DNA of 64,000 nt, from assembly GCA_035582835.1 (NCBI GenBank), contig JAYKAV010002929.1, positions 483,589 through 547,588 of the forward strand, read 5' to 3'. Below, piece after piece: positions 34,606-47,697 of this stretch; the stretch's first letter is position 1, and each line of letters starts with the position of its first letter. This stretch comes from Phoebastria nigripes (Eukaryota; Chordata; Aves; Procellariiformes; Diomedeidae). The position numbers and the translations under genes were made by a program. Below the pieces are notes generated by a model, which ran no database searches, was not told the DNA's origin, and saw only the letters and a list, made by a program, of their open reading frames with translations.

Positions 34606-37600
34606 AATTACATATTTGTATCTATGCTCTATTTTTTTGTGTAAAATGTGTTTTAAATCTGTTTAAGTCTGTTTTATCAATGCCCTTAATCAAACCCAGC
34701 AGAAACTTAAAAGGATACTATTTTGCTATCTTAATATCTTGATAGGATCAAGATAAGGGAAGAACTTGAACCGGTTCACTGTAGCCAGTGGAAGGAGGAC
34801 TAAAATAAGTGCAAATAAACCTATCAAAAATATATAATAGAAATATATGAAATGTGACATATATTATTATATGAATAGTATACTTTCAACAGGTTTCCAA
34901 GCAGAAAGGGGACAACATGAAATGAGATTTTCAAGGGGATATAGTATCTTTCACTAGGAATGTATCAATTTCTATAGATAAATGGAAAACTACACAAAAA
35001 ACGTATTTCAGGCCAGAAAGCAGATGAGGTCAGCATCCACAAACCTTGCAGGCTTACTCTGTTCACATGCAGCTTCCATGCCTCTCGTCCAAAAATCTCT
35101 CACCTGAGTCTTGGAATGATGAATTAGTTTATTAACTTTGGTTTTGGTTCAGTGAATGTATTTTCCCATGCTCCGTTGGAATAGATTATATGCTTGAGAT
35201 TGGATTATTTTTCCTAGTTAAAAGAAAATAAATACAGCAGAAAAGTACATTTAAAAATGTAATTATCCTCTTCTATGGGAAATATATTACTTTGTGAGAT
35301 AGACAATTTAATATACTAATTGAACTGAAGCATTGATGGGGCCTATTTGAAAGCTTATTATGCAATTTCAAAAGGACTCTGTTGAAAGAGAGATAAAGGC
35401 TTTTAGTCATGAGCAAAAAAATTATTTTTTTCTTCAGCATCTAGGGTGGCAGTACTCTTTTGTACCTGTCATATTCACACCTGTGTTTAGGAGAGCACTG
35501 CACAAAACATGCAGCTTAGCAGAGTGAAGCAAGCTCTTTTATGAATATTAACAAAAGACACATCGAGATGAATANAGCACATACCTGGGAGGAACCCTCT
35601 GTAGCTTTTTTAAGTGATATCTCTTGAGTCTCAAACTATTTTGTGACTTTTGGCCNCAAACATCTAGCCACTGACATTACTAGGTCTATTCACAAACATG
35701 GAGTTTAATGTAGTATTTGAAGAGTTTGTCAGTGAAGGAGATCAACACAAGCCACTTTCACCTAACAAGACTACTGTAAAGTTCAAATTTCAGCTCTTCA
35801 TTGAAGCTCCAAGAGAATTAAAAGAGCTAATTGTTATAACCATCAAATATATTATGTCTTAGTATCCCATGCATTAATAGAAGAGCTTTGAATTTCAAAT
35901 AATTATTATATTAGCTTAACAAGAAAAATATTTTAAATAGCATGTTAAATTTTCTTAAATTATTCATACTGCCTTCTGGTTTTCAAATAAAAAGTGAGGT
36001 TTAGATGTAACCTTTGACTTCAGAATAGCAGGCTAAAAGAAAAACAATCAAATAACAAAACGCTGTGAAAGTTTAACAATAAATGTTATTTAGAGGGCAT
36101 ATGCCTGCTAATCTCTGAAATTTAAGAAACTTTGTGTGTCTTACCTATAAAAGAATACTAGGTTTTATGGAAATTACTGATTGCCTAATGTGTGAGTCAT
36201 GGCTTATGTTTCTGTAAGTAACAGAAATTTTTGACCCGTAGAGTCTTTATTATCAATGGTATACCAGAAAAAAAAAAATACAGTATCAATGTCAGAGCTT
36301 TGGTTGAATTTAAAAGGACACCGATTTACTAGAAGCAGAAAAAGTAGAAATTAAACAGAACTGACAGAAAATGGGAAGTGTGGAAGGGAGGAAGGAGAAG
36401 AAATAATTCTGAATATTTTTAGTTCTGCTCTTTGATCTCCTCTATTGACTCTGTAAAATATCACCAGCAGAAAAATCATGTATAAAATTTCACAGAAAGA
36501 AGAAAGCAAACATAGGTTAAATATAGATACAATGTGTAGAGCAAATTTACCATGTTTTTTACTTCCTAGTGTAGTTAGACACATACATAGACATCTTTTG
36601 AAATGGTTTTGAAAAATGGCTGCTTAATACAGTTTTACGGCCACTGAACTTCTTGTTCATTAGAAAAGCTCCATCTCTAACCTCCTGAGGGAATAGCACA
36701 TAGGCAAACTACTTTTTAAACATGATTAGGGAAAGACACTCAATAGTGTCATAAAAGTTTAGGAAACACAGTTGTGTATTTGGAGCAAATCCTATCTTTT
36801 TACAATGCAGCAGATTGGTTTGATCACCTGACTGAGACTGCCTCATTCCTGGCTGGTCTCTTCCCCTCCTCCCCTCCCTTGCCTTGGACCTCTCAAGGCT
36901 TCTACCCACCTGAGGAAATGTCACCAGATGTACTTCTTTATTGGCCTTTCACATGGATGAGTTGTTTAAACCAGACCTTGCTTGGTAAATTGTATGTGCT
37001 GCTCCTCCAACCTACATCTGCACAGACATCTTTTTTCTCATCTGCAGCTGCTTCAGGTTCTTGTGACAACAGCAGCAGTTGTTTCCATAGCAGATCAGCT
37101 TTAGGAAAGCATTCTTTGTATTTCCAGACATCTTGTAATGCAACTCAGCTGCTAGAAAATAGGAGCGGGCAACATCATTAAGTCAGCTGAATTTCTGCAA
37201 ACCACCAGCAAGCACTCTGTGGAGCCCCAGTGGTTCCTAGGTGATAGTTTGTGAAATTCTGGTCTGTGAAAAACCTTGTGGTCTGCCTACATGTTTTGGC
37301 AATATGTGTTTGCATTCAACGGGAAGCCTACCTTTGGTTTGGAAGAAGGTATTCCTTACTGTGATGATTAGAGGAATCCTAGCTGAAGATTGTGCAAAAA
37401 GTAAACTGTAAGTGTAGGAGACACTGACTAGTCCTGCCAAGCCATTTCTTGCTGCGATCACTTCGTTGTTTTGCTTGGGTGAAAGACTATTGCTCTTCTC
37501 CGTTGTTTCCTCTAAAGAAGTAGGATACAACATGACAGCACTATATTGTATTGCACCACCATACAGCATATTGTATCTCAGGTTCCAAGTGAAACAATTA

Positions 37601-39333
37601 TTTCCATATGATTTCTGTGTTCCAAAAGGTGATTCACTGTGTCCTACTCTCATATGCATAAACTTGGAGCAATGTTTACATTTCTTTTATGGATGAGAAT
37701 GAATATTACGTTGTAATGTTCATAATGAATGAGCTTTTTTCTATGTAAAGGAATATTTCACAGGATTGAACGTAGCTTGCTTTATACAAGGGGTTGACAG
37801 GCACTGACTAAAGCTATTTAACTTTCCTGTCCCTGGATGATATCAGAACAATGAATTTATTTGTTATCGCAAAGGAAATATTTTTACTTCTACAGTCCTT
37901 AATGTAGATAAACCCCTGGGTTTATCATATGAAGTGGTAATTACTTGAACCATATTTGAACTACTTATGGTCATATTGCTCAGTATTTTGTTAAATGGAT
38001 TGTATACATGAAGTGCTTTGATATTCCCAATGTGATATGTAGGTGCGGGTATTTACAGCTATAGCACAGACTGAGTCACATCACAACTAAATGCTAACCT
38101 TGGCTGATCAGTCTTAGATCATGGAAGACTATAAAGGTCCAGTTCAGAAATGTTCACCTGCTTTCCCACCACTTACTTCTCTTAACAGGGAGGACATCTG
38201 AGCACTATTCATCAGTCAGCATATATTGTATTGCCATAATAATCTCATAAGACCTCATCTGTAGTCACTCCATCATACACTGAGAGCCAGATACTCTTAA
38301 GAAAGACAGACACTTATTTAGTTTGTCTTGTGATATACCATTTTGGTCTGGATTAAACATTTTTCCAATGTTTTTCTCATGGATTTTTGTTAAGAGAAAG
38401 ACCCAACACAACAGAAACAGTTGTTCCACTTCTGCAGTTTCAGGTCTTCACTTATGAACTTTGCATCCATTTTTCTGGCCTCAGCTCAGGTAATTACACT
38501 ACATACTTAAAGCGACAAAGACTGTTTGACACCTTCATTTGTGTTGTCTTCTCTCAAGCAGCTGTTCTGGGCATTGCAGGCACAGGAAATACAGTGTATA
38601 TAACATATCACTTCTTACTTCCATCTGACTTTTTGGAAAAAATGAAATTTCTGGTAGATAAAAAGGGCTACTGCTTATGGATTAGTTCCACGCTCACCTA
38701 CCATTGTCATTATATCCAAAAGAGACTAGCCTAAGAAATTGAAGTGTAAAACTCTCTTCACAGTACTGAAATGCTAGGTTCAAGGCCAGTCATGACATAT
38801 GCAGATAAGGCAAAGTTGTAAGGCGACATGTAAATTCAATATCTGCTCTCACTATTTTATTTCTACTGAATGCCGTTCTTCATTGTCTTCAATAGTGCTA
38901 CTCCTGGGATAGACGGATGGTACACAAGAAAGATTCATTCATTATTTTTCTGTTTTAGAAATTTTAACTACTGAAATGAGAAGCATAGACTGTCAGAGAC
39001 TCATGGTCTCTGTGCCTGCTCTTGTAGACAAGAGTAACTTGTAATGCCCTGTTAGGCATGCAGCCAGTTCTGCAGGATGAGGCTCATAGGCTGTCTGCTT
39101 TTTCCTGAAAGGGAAAGAATGCCTCCGGAGCTGCAATTTGGGAACCTCTATACCTCATTATAGCGTACCCTAAATAGTGAGCATCCAGCCAAAACCACTG
39201 TTGGATTTCTGCATATTTCTGTTGCTCACAGGAATTAAAGTTGTAAGACAAAACAAAACTGTAATTGTTGGGTTTTTTCTGTGTCTGTGAGCACAAACAC
39301 CCAGTTATGATCACCACAGCTCTTTTATCATAG
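34606..39333. other. Non-coding stretch, nothing recognised
   Basis: No supported gene. It contains two of the longest gap-free chance frames: 36,774-37,181 (+, 135 codons) and 37,237-37,659 (-, 140 codons). Neither resembles a known family. Purine-rich sequence occurs around 36,362-36,410. Otherwise AT-rich and unremarkable. Confidence 0.5.
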
Positions 39334-39453
39334 AATCATAAAATAGTTTGGATTGGAAAGGACCTTTAAAGGTCATCTAGTCCAACCCCCCTGCAATGAG
39401 CAAGGACATCTTCAACTAGATCAGGTTGCTCAGAGCCCCGTCCAACCTGACCT
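39334..39453 (-). mobile_element. CR1 LINE 3' fragment
   Basis: Starts with ATAGAATCATAAAATAGTTT, then GGAAAGGACCTTTAAAGGTC, CTAGTCCAACCCCCCTGCAA and CAACTAGATCAGGTTGCTCA, and stops after GTCCAACCTGACCTT. It is the reverse complement of a CR1 3' end and closely related to the copy at 56,941, so it probably belongs to the same subfamily, but it is truncated to about 120 bp. Confidence 0.92.
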
Positions 39454-42400
39454 TACTATATGCTTTGCTTAAAAAGACCACTTGTTAAACAAAAGCTTGA
39501 TGCTTTCTCTCCCTTTGCTCCCAATACCTTCCTTTAACAATTCAAATTTTTAATTTTGTTTCTAATTTCACTTCAGCAGAGCAGTATTTTCACAGCTGTT
39601 AAGGCAATTCTAATAAAAAATCTTGACTGTGTGCTAACAGAGAAAGTAATTGTCAGTCTTATGTAGCAAGGCTTAGTCCGTGGCCTTTCTCTCTAAGATG
39701 CAACAAGTGGGACCCTAATTGGCATTTATCTTTTAGACAGTACATATGTATTTATTCAATAGCTCTTTTAAGCTTTTTGCCTTAAATGTTGTTTAAGAAA
39801 AAAAGGTCTGCAAATGCTAGAGAAATTAGCTTTGTTACAAAGCAAAATTGAAAATGAGTTATTTTGTCTATTTGATATGTTCCCTTTATGAAAACTTGTG
39901 CAAACAATTAATTTGTGCAATCAAAACTTCATTATATCCATTTTCTTTTTACTGATTTATTGTTACATTAATTAATCTGCATTTTGATGATTGTAGGAGT
40001 GTTGATGAGTATAGAAACATTAGCCTATAATTCCCATAAATCTTATTAGGAGTTGAAGGTAAGGATTTCTGAGATTTACCCATCCTCTTTCTGCTAGTCT
40101 TTATCTGTTCTTCCCTATGTCAGTGCTGGAACTCGTAAAATCCCCTCTTCATGCTGTCCCACCGCAAAACATGACCTGACATTNAAGGAGTATCCCCATC
40201 ATGTTGCCTGATGCAGAGCTGCAAGAGGCATATTTGTAACACACAATGTGATCATGGCTATACACCTCTTCAACCAAAGAAGGGCACTTCTGTCAGGCGT
40301 TCATAACTTACAGAAACTAAATGATTTCCATTGTAGCTAAAATACATAGTGCATATCTTCTTGCCCATCAGCAAGATAGATTAAATTCAATTTTAGGATA
40401 AAATTGTGTATAGAAAATCTATGGGGAAATACAGTCTTTATACCATCTCTGTAANTCCAAGATGTAGTATTATGCATATTTTCTGAAGCCAAGAGTCTTC
40501 ATGAAGAATGCCCAACCTGCTAGCACTTTCCTCCTATGAGAAGTTGTGTGGTCTCTACCCACATTTTAGATGCACGCACAGGGGCTCAGACAGATGAAAA
40601 AAGATGCTTTTCCTACCCATTTCTTTATGTGGCCACACTAGACCAGGTATAACTTTTTCCCTCTCAAAAAGCTTGATCTTCTGTGTTTCAATTTTCAAGA
40701 GGCCTCTATATCTTCCATATAAACATCTTCCTATATAAACAAGGACTAAGTAATTATATCAAGGCTTGCATTAAAAGAAAAAAAAAAGTAAAAAATGCAC
40801 AGAAATATAGATGTAGAAAACTGCATCCTGTGATGCAGCGGCTGGAGAAAAACCCTCAGGATCTAATGCTTGACTTCTTGACCTGTTTTGTAAAAGGAGG
40901 GAACATCCTGCCAGCACCAGGTGCTAATATGACTCCATCAGTGTGAATGACTGTTGGCCCCACTCGATGACACTGTTTGAGATTGCTTGTTTCAGTTCTG
41001 TACAAAGTTGCAGTCAGCTGGAGCTTATTCATTTGCTATGTTTTGAACAGGTTCAAGGTTGTAACCCCAGCCCTGCTGAAACTGATGTTAGTGAGACCAG
41101 GATCAAACCACTGTATACTAGCTAGACTTAGACAACACAGGTAAAAGATGGAGAAAAAGGAAACAGGAAACTCAAGAAGTTGTGATAACTTTAGATATTG
41201 GGGATTCAGGAATATGCATTTCGTCTTTATTTGATAGTTCAGTCAAATCTGATTAGTTTAATGACTATTTAGCGTAATCTCACCAATTTTAATGAGCTGA
41301 TTTGGCATTTGTACAGGTGCCACATGTATTTCCAAGATCTATCAATTCTAGTTGCACTTGCATAGTGGACCCAACATAAACTGTTCCCAGCTTCAAATCA
41401 GACTTGGCAGCTGCAACACACACACCAGATTTCTATCTCTTCTGGGGGGCGAGGGGAGCTATGAACTCCTAGCTGCTGCTCTGAGAGATATCCCAGCCCT
41501 GACAACAGGGAAAGCCAAAAGCTTGCTTCAGCCAAAATCTTGTCATTGTCAGCTAGCTGTCTTCCAATAATTTATCTTCATATATCATTGTGCTAGCTAA
41601 AATAAGTAACAATAAGTTCCATGAACTTCCACTTTACTTAATCTGTGAAACCTGAAGATAAAGGATTTGATCATCACTTTTCAAGATCCCTATCTAGAAG
41701 GTGATAAATTCTCCTTGTTTCCAAAATAAGCTTTTAAGGCTGCCCAAAAATGGCAGATGAACCCAGTGTACAGCAAGCAGAAGGAGATTGTCACTCTGAA
41801 CTGTTGGGTCCTAAGGACTACGCTGGCTTGACAGGCTTTATTACCCTCCGCTTCCTCATTACACTTCTGCTTCTCTCTCTTTCCCCAGTAGAGGAAATAA
41901 ATTAGGGAGAGGAATGAATGTTTTGTGTGGGAACAAAATGTCAAATGAGAAAAGAGTATCACATAAAAATTCCAAAGACTAAGTTGAAACCAGTGTTATA
42001 TTCTCCTCCCCTTTTGAGCATTTGAAAGTATTAGCTAGGAAACATTTATAAAAGGTACCTCAATTATTTCTANGGAAGCAGGAAAAGGACAAAAGATCTG
42101 AAATACTATATTAGTGTCTGTGTCTGTTATGCATTCTGTAAGGCTACAAGGAGGTTGAGTTAAAAATGGAGGCTTTTATTTCCTTCCCTCAGAACAATGG
42201 AAACATCTTTTGCCATGCTGGTAAACCTGGATGAGATAAAAGCAGAAAATAAAGAAAAAAATTCCANTTCCTTGAGTACTCCAGTCCATTTGGGGAGTCT
42301 GGTTTATATTATATAAGAGAGAGAAAAAGAATGTATGTATTACGTAATAGAAATATTTTAGTTCACACTGTTGTTTTTGCTTTTTTTTTTTTTTTTCTAT

Positions 42401-45400
42401 GAATAACATGCATGTTGCAAGGCAAAAAAGAGTGAAAGGCAGTAGTTCAGATTTCCTTATATGCTCCAGTGATATACTGAAATAAAGCTTACAGTTTATT
42501 CTTCTTACATCCTCCTCAAACAAATCTTTATTAATTCTCTCTTTAAAATAGAACACATTGTGTGTCCTCGTAATGGGCCATATCCTGCTATCAATATTTT
42601 AACAGATCCCCCATGGACTGTAATGTGGAGTCTGCTAAAAAATTGATGGCACCATTATGTTTAACTGCAATTATATTTATAATTAAATTATTTTTCTTTG
42701 TATTCATTCAAATTTCTGTTCATGAGAAACAAAAATGCCCTGGTTAAACTAATTAATTGTGAACACATTGTGTTTTGTTTATTTTGGTAATGTTTGCTTC
42801 AGTCTGAAAACCTGTCAAGAACGTTCATGCTTTCCTGCTATGGATTAGCGCACAAAAGTTCAGCAGCTTAGTACAGGTTCAGAAGATGTTGCAAAAGCCA
42901 TTTGCCATAATTATAGGAAGCAACTGTTGTAACAAAGTATAATATAGCTACAAGTAGAGCCTTGTTGAATAAAGCTGCATAATAGAGAGGAAGGAAGGCT
43001 AGAAATTGCAGAGCAGTAAACCTATGATAAAAACTGAAGTACAAGAATTTATAAAAAAATCTTATTTTTGGCCTTCTTACTTTCATCAGGGTTCACAGAC
43101 CTAGGGAAAATAGTCCATGAAATTTCAGAAAATTACTATGAAATCTCCACTCAAGAGCAATCTGCTTTAGAAAAAATTCTCCATGCCATTTAAAATTAAG
43201 CACATGGATTCATTGTGAAAAATACACTGAACAATTTATTTAATGGGGAAGACTTTCCAGTGTAAGAGAAAGAGTAGGGTAAATTTCTGGGTTGTATTAC
43301 ATTGGAATAACTTTCAACTACTGTTTTCCCTTATTGACCACCTTAAATTCTTATTTCTGATTATTTCGTGCCACTGACAGATGGAATTAATGTGTTGCTA
43401 GCTGGATTTGATCCTGTTCTTTCTCTTTTGTTCTCTCTGTTTCTCTTGGTAGCTTTTTGAGTTTTTCTTTCCTTCCCTCTCTTTGGGGCTCTGCAGTTTT
43501 TTTTACCATGTTTGAGCACTTCAGAATCTTTTTATGTACTAATTTTCAGAAACTATCAGGAAGATAAGGTATGACTGGGTTACTGTCAATGCATAAGATG
43601 ATCAAAAGCTTTGTGAATATAATCTTTGGAATTTTTTTTGCATGATATATGCTAAATATAATTAAGGTTCCTAGCCTTTCACACTTCAGAAATACATATG
43701 TATGTGTGTTTCCAAATATGGAGGTTTTTTCCAAGTGTTCAGAAACAGTATTATAGTTGGTGTGTATACCTATATATAGGCTTTATGTATACATTTTTTT
43801 AAAGCACCTAATTTTGAACGGCTAGATTGTTATGTATGTCTCAGACAGTTTTTTTTAGCTCATAACCGAAAGCAGGATAAGCCAAATGAGCAATTTGAAG
43901 AACAGAATGAACATGTTGCTCTGCCCTTCTGCAGTCTTTTAGAGAATATGGGAAGCATTGGGCTAGGCTCTCTGATACGCTGAGTACCTCTCACAAACAT
44001 TAGGGAGAGTGGGGGGTTCTGGGCATCTTGATTGTAAACAGAAAAACTCTTGTTTCTGGCAGAGTTTCTGACAGGAATGGAAAATGGCAGGTTATGAATG
44101 ACAATTATTGTAATGAGAATGGAAAACAGCTCCATCATAACTTCCTGTCTTCACCATATTAAAGCTGGGCTTTTTTATCCCTTCTTGGATGCAGCTGGAG
44201 AACACATATAGTATTCCTTTTTATGCTGCAGTGCGTTCAAATCATTATTCAGTAAATATCACTGGAAGGATCTGTTGCAGTGACAACATGCAGTTTCAAT
44301 GTTGATCATCCATCGTGTGACTCAGTCTATGTACATAGATCCATTTGGCAAGTGATTTGCAGAGGTACTTACTCCCAAAATCAGATCTCACCTTTGTATG
44401 GCAACTAACTTATTAATTTATGAGAGAACAGGAACAAAGCAAAATTTTCTCATCTTTACTTCTCAGCAGTAAATCAAAATAATCATGCAAGTCTAGGAAC
44501 TGTTTCCCTTTCCGTGTAGAGTGCTACAGAACCACTATAGTCAAAGTCAGTTGCTTTATGAATTCTTTGGTCTTGCAAACCAGAGAAGACACCCAGGAGT
44601 TTAAACAGTTTTCTTATTTATGTATAGAAGTAAATTTATAAGTGTGTGTAGATGTGTTTATGTATAGAAAATCATCTATTCCGTTTATCCCAGGTTATAA
44701 ACGAACCCTGTTTCAGCAAATTAAAGAATCCAATATCCCATAGTAGAGGAAAGCTCCTGCTCTTTACAACTGCACAAACAAGATGTCAGTTTGTCAAAAT
44801 GGGCAGAATGAAGAAAGGACAATCCTTCTCTGTTCCACACCCTGGCACATGAGAAGTGCTGCAGTGTGGGTGGTGTACTCTTGCCATGTATTTTTGGGCC
44901 ACCAGTATAAGACATGCATCTCAGAAAATTACAAAAATATTTGCAGCAAGGTCTTTTTCTGGGGTCTCTATCTTTACATAGATCTTTCAGGCTGCTCGTT
45001 GGTATAAGCCTGCAATATGAGAAAATATCTTGAAAAATCTAAAAAAAACTATATACAAAACTAAATTTATACAACACAGTGCAAGTGTATGTGCTCAATC
45101 TGGTTTGCTTATAGTTGCTTTCAGCAGATCTGCTTAAAAGTGCTTTATGCTGATATGTCTTACTGATAAGAGACAAGACAGTAATAACCAGAATATGCAG
45201 TATTTTTTATGATTATCAGAGGCTTGAACTTAGCATTGCCCCTTTTGTACTTACATCTTAAAGATGATCCTACTTGTTGTTTATGCTGTGACATAATATT
45301 AAGTAAATAGACCAAAAAGCTTAATTACAGTTTCAAGACAGATGCACCAGCATCTGTTATTGTTGAGATGCAGATTTTGTATATGTGCAAATTTTGCACT

Positions 45401-47124
45401 AAAATGTAAAACAGATGGAGGATGATCTTTAATGCTGTTTAGGAACATTATACATTTCACATAAGCTATTAGAGTTCCTAACTTTAATAAAGGCACTAAG
45501 TTTCTGTCATAAAGCTGATCCTATTAGGTACATGATGCCTTACTTCAGTATCATTTAAATGAACCATAATTATAGTTAAAGCTGAATCTCAACACCTACC
45601 TTAGCTGATTACCATACAAAATCAACAAATAAGCATGGCTTCAAAGGAATAAAATTAAATCTCTATCACCTACCAAACCCCTATGACTACTCCAGCAAAG
45701 CTGTGGGAAAAGGATTATAAAATAATTTAGTGAGATATGTTGTGAGACAGACAATGTAATATTCCTTTTGTATTACATGGTAAAGCACAGAAGCTTTAAA
45801 GCTCATAAACTGACAATCCAGCTAGTGTTGAACTGCCCTTGGCTGGAGTAAAAGCCAAGGGAACAGGTTCTGCATCTTACTTGGTCCTCTATCACAAACA
45901 AGTACAGGTAGCCATATCCTACACTCTTCTGATGCTGTCATGTAAAGGGCATGCAGAAGTAGAAGAGGGCACAAATAAAGTCTCCAAGTTTCAGGTGTTT
46001 ACTGCCTCACTTGTGGTAAAGGTCCTGAGATTGATATTTGTCAGTTTGAAACAAAATTACATGCTCCAGATATGGGTAAAGTAGAAAAAATTCTAATAAT
46101 CGGTCTTGTGCTGGTTATAAGAGAGCTAACACTAGTGTTATCTAGCACATAATGTTAACTTATCAATAGCAGTATGTACTTATCCTTTTAATGCACCGCT
46201 CCAAGAAATGCTGTGGATTTTAACGGGACAGGACTTTTTCTTGTAAGAATCTGATGCAGATTTTATATATCAATCATGTCTTAAAAATGGATCCACCTAA
46301 TCAAAGGCTTACATTCACCTTGTCATGTCTTACTCTAAGCTTAGCATTCAAGCAACGCAGCAAAACCACCTTTGTTCTGAACTCAGTGGGATGTGAAATG
46401 CCAGTATAGCAAGAAAACACCATTTCTCCATGTAGAAACAGACCATCAAAGATGTCAGGATTAATTATGAAGTGGGCTGTCAGAAGTATTATCTGCACTG
46501 AAAAAACAGATAGCAAACAGATTTCAGAATGGAAGTAAAATGCATTTTTTTTAATGTATTAAAGACTAGCTATGAGTTCATTTCTGTGTCACAAGCCAAA
46601 ACTATGCCATCTGGTAGGAGAAGGATGCTCTTCAGGTTCTAGTCACAGTGAATACAGTTGGCTCAGCTGAAGACTATGTCTATACTGCATATTGCAGTAC
46701 AATGTAGAATTGCCAGAGTTATGTATAAATGAAGGAGCTTGAATACAGGGAGTAATAAAATGAAATTAGCAAAGATTTCTGCTTGGATTAATATATACTG
46801 CTTTTCATCATAGGATTTGTGCATTGAAATACCAGTTGGATTAGCTTCAATGGAAATGTTGCTATATTGCTTCTAGTATCCAGTCTAGTGCCAGCATGAC
46901 TCTATGTAAAACAGCTGGGATATCCTGAACCAGATTTTGTAGGAGCAATTAATATAGATCATTACCTTGAATATGTGCTACTCTGGTTATATGAGAGTCA
47001 ATTTACCCTTACATTCAATCTCAAGAAGTCTGTTGCTTGTCACAGGCCCAGACTGAGGATGTTGCAGAGGAATTGCCAAGGCAATATCTCATGGGAACCA
47101 TTAACCTTTGCTGCTCACAAAAAG
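39454..47124. other. Non-coding stretch, nothing recognised
   Basis: No gene recognised. It contains a T16 run at 42,381-42,396, a pyrimidine-rich patch at 43,413-43,485 and a 12-bp palindrome (CCTATATATAGG) near 43,769. Open frames reach 126 codons (42,176-42,556, -), but these are T/A-rich low-complexity products without splice support. Confidence 0.5.
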
Positions 47125-47697
47125 GCGTGGAAAGCACACTCAGGAAGTTAACAAGTGGCACTAAGCTGGGGGAGCAATTTTTATGCTGGACGGTACCTGT
47201 CCACTTTTGTGCTTCCAAAGACATTGACAAACTGGAGTGAGTCCAGTGGAAAACCACCAGAATGTTTGGCAGGCTGGAGCAGATAATGCATGAGGAGAAG
47301 CCAAAACACCTATATTTGTTCAGTCTGGAGAAGAGGAGGCTCAGGAGGTTCTCGTTGGTGTCTTTACTATTTCATGGAAGGCTATAGAGAAGATGGAGAC
47401 AGAATCTTCACAGTGTGCGCAGCAAAAGGAGGCGAAATAACAGACACAAACGGCATCAAGGGAAATTCTGGCTAATGAAAGGAAAAAAATCTTCACAGTG
47501 AGGGTGGTCATATGCTGCAGCAGGTGGTCCAGAGATGTTGCAGAGTCTCCATCTTTGGAGATACTGAAAACTCAAGTGAACAGAGTCTTGAGTAATGATC
47601 TAACTGAAGTTAGCCCTACTATGAGGAGGGTGCTGGACCAAGTAACCACCAGGGGTCCCTTCAAACTGAAATTATTCTGTGTTTCTGTGATTTTTAA
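47125..47697 (+). mobile_element. CR1 LINE fragment, old divergent copy
   Basis: In plus orientation it shows the late reverse-transcriptase and 3' UTR landmarks of CR1 in order: GCACACTCAGGAAGTTAACA, CACTAAGCTGGGGGAG, GAGTCCAGTGGAAAACCACC, TTCAGTCTGGAGAAGAGGAG, CAGGTGGTCCAGAGATGTTG, AGGAGGGTGCTGGACCAAGT, and the tail GGTCCCTTCAAACTGAAATT followed by ATTCTGTG-like repeats. It is heavily substituted and rearranged, with no surviving frame. The left edge is approximate, and similarity may begin slightly earlier. Confidence 0.85.

Noticed and set aside
36774..37181. 135-codon plus-strand frame
   Set aside because: Chance length for AT-rich DNA, with no splice sites, recognisable domain or neighbouring exons.
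46665..46725. GACTATGTCTATACTGCA, reminiscent of a sauropsid DNA-transposon terminus
   Set aside because: I could not find a matching inverted terminus or target-site duplication.
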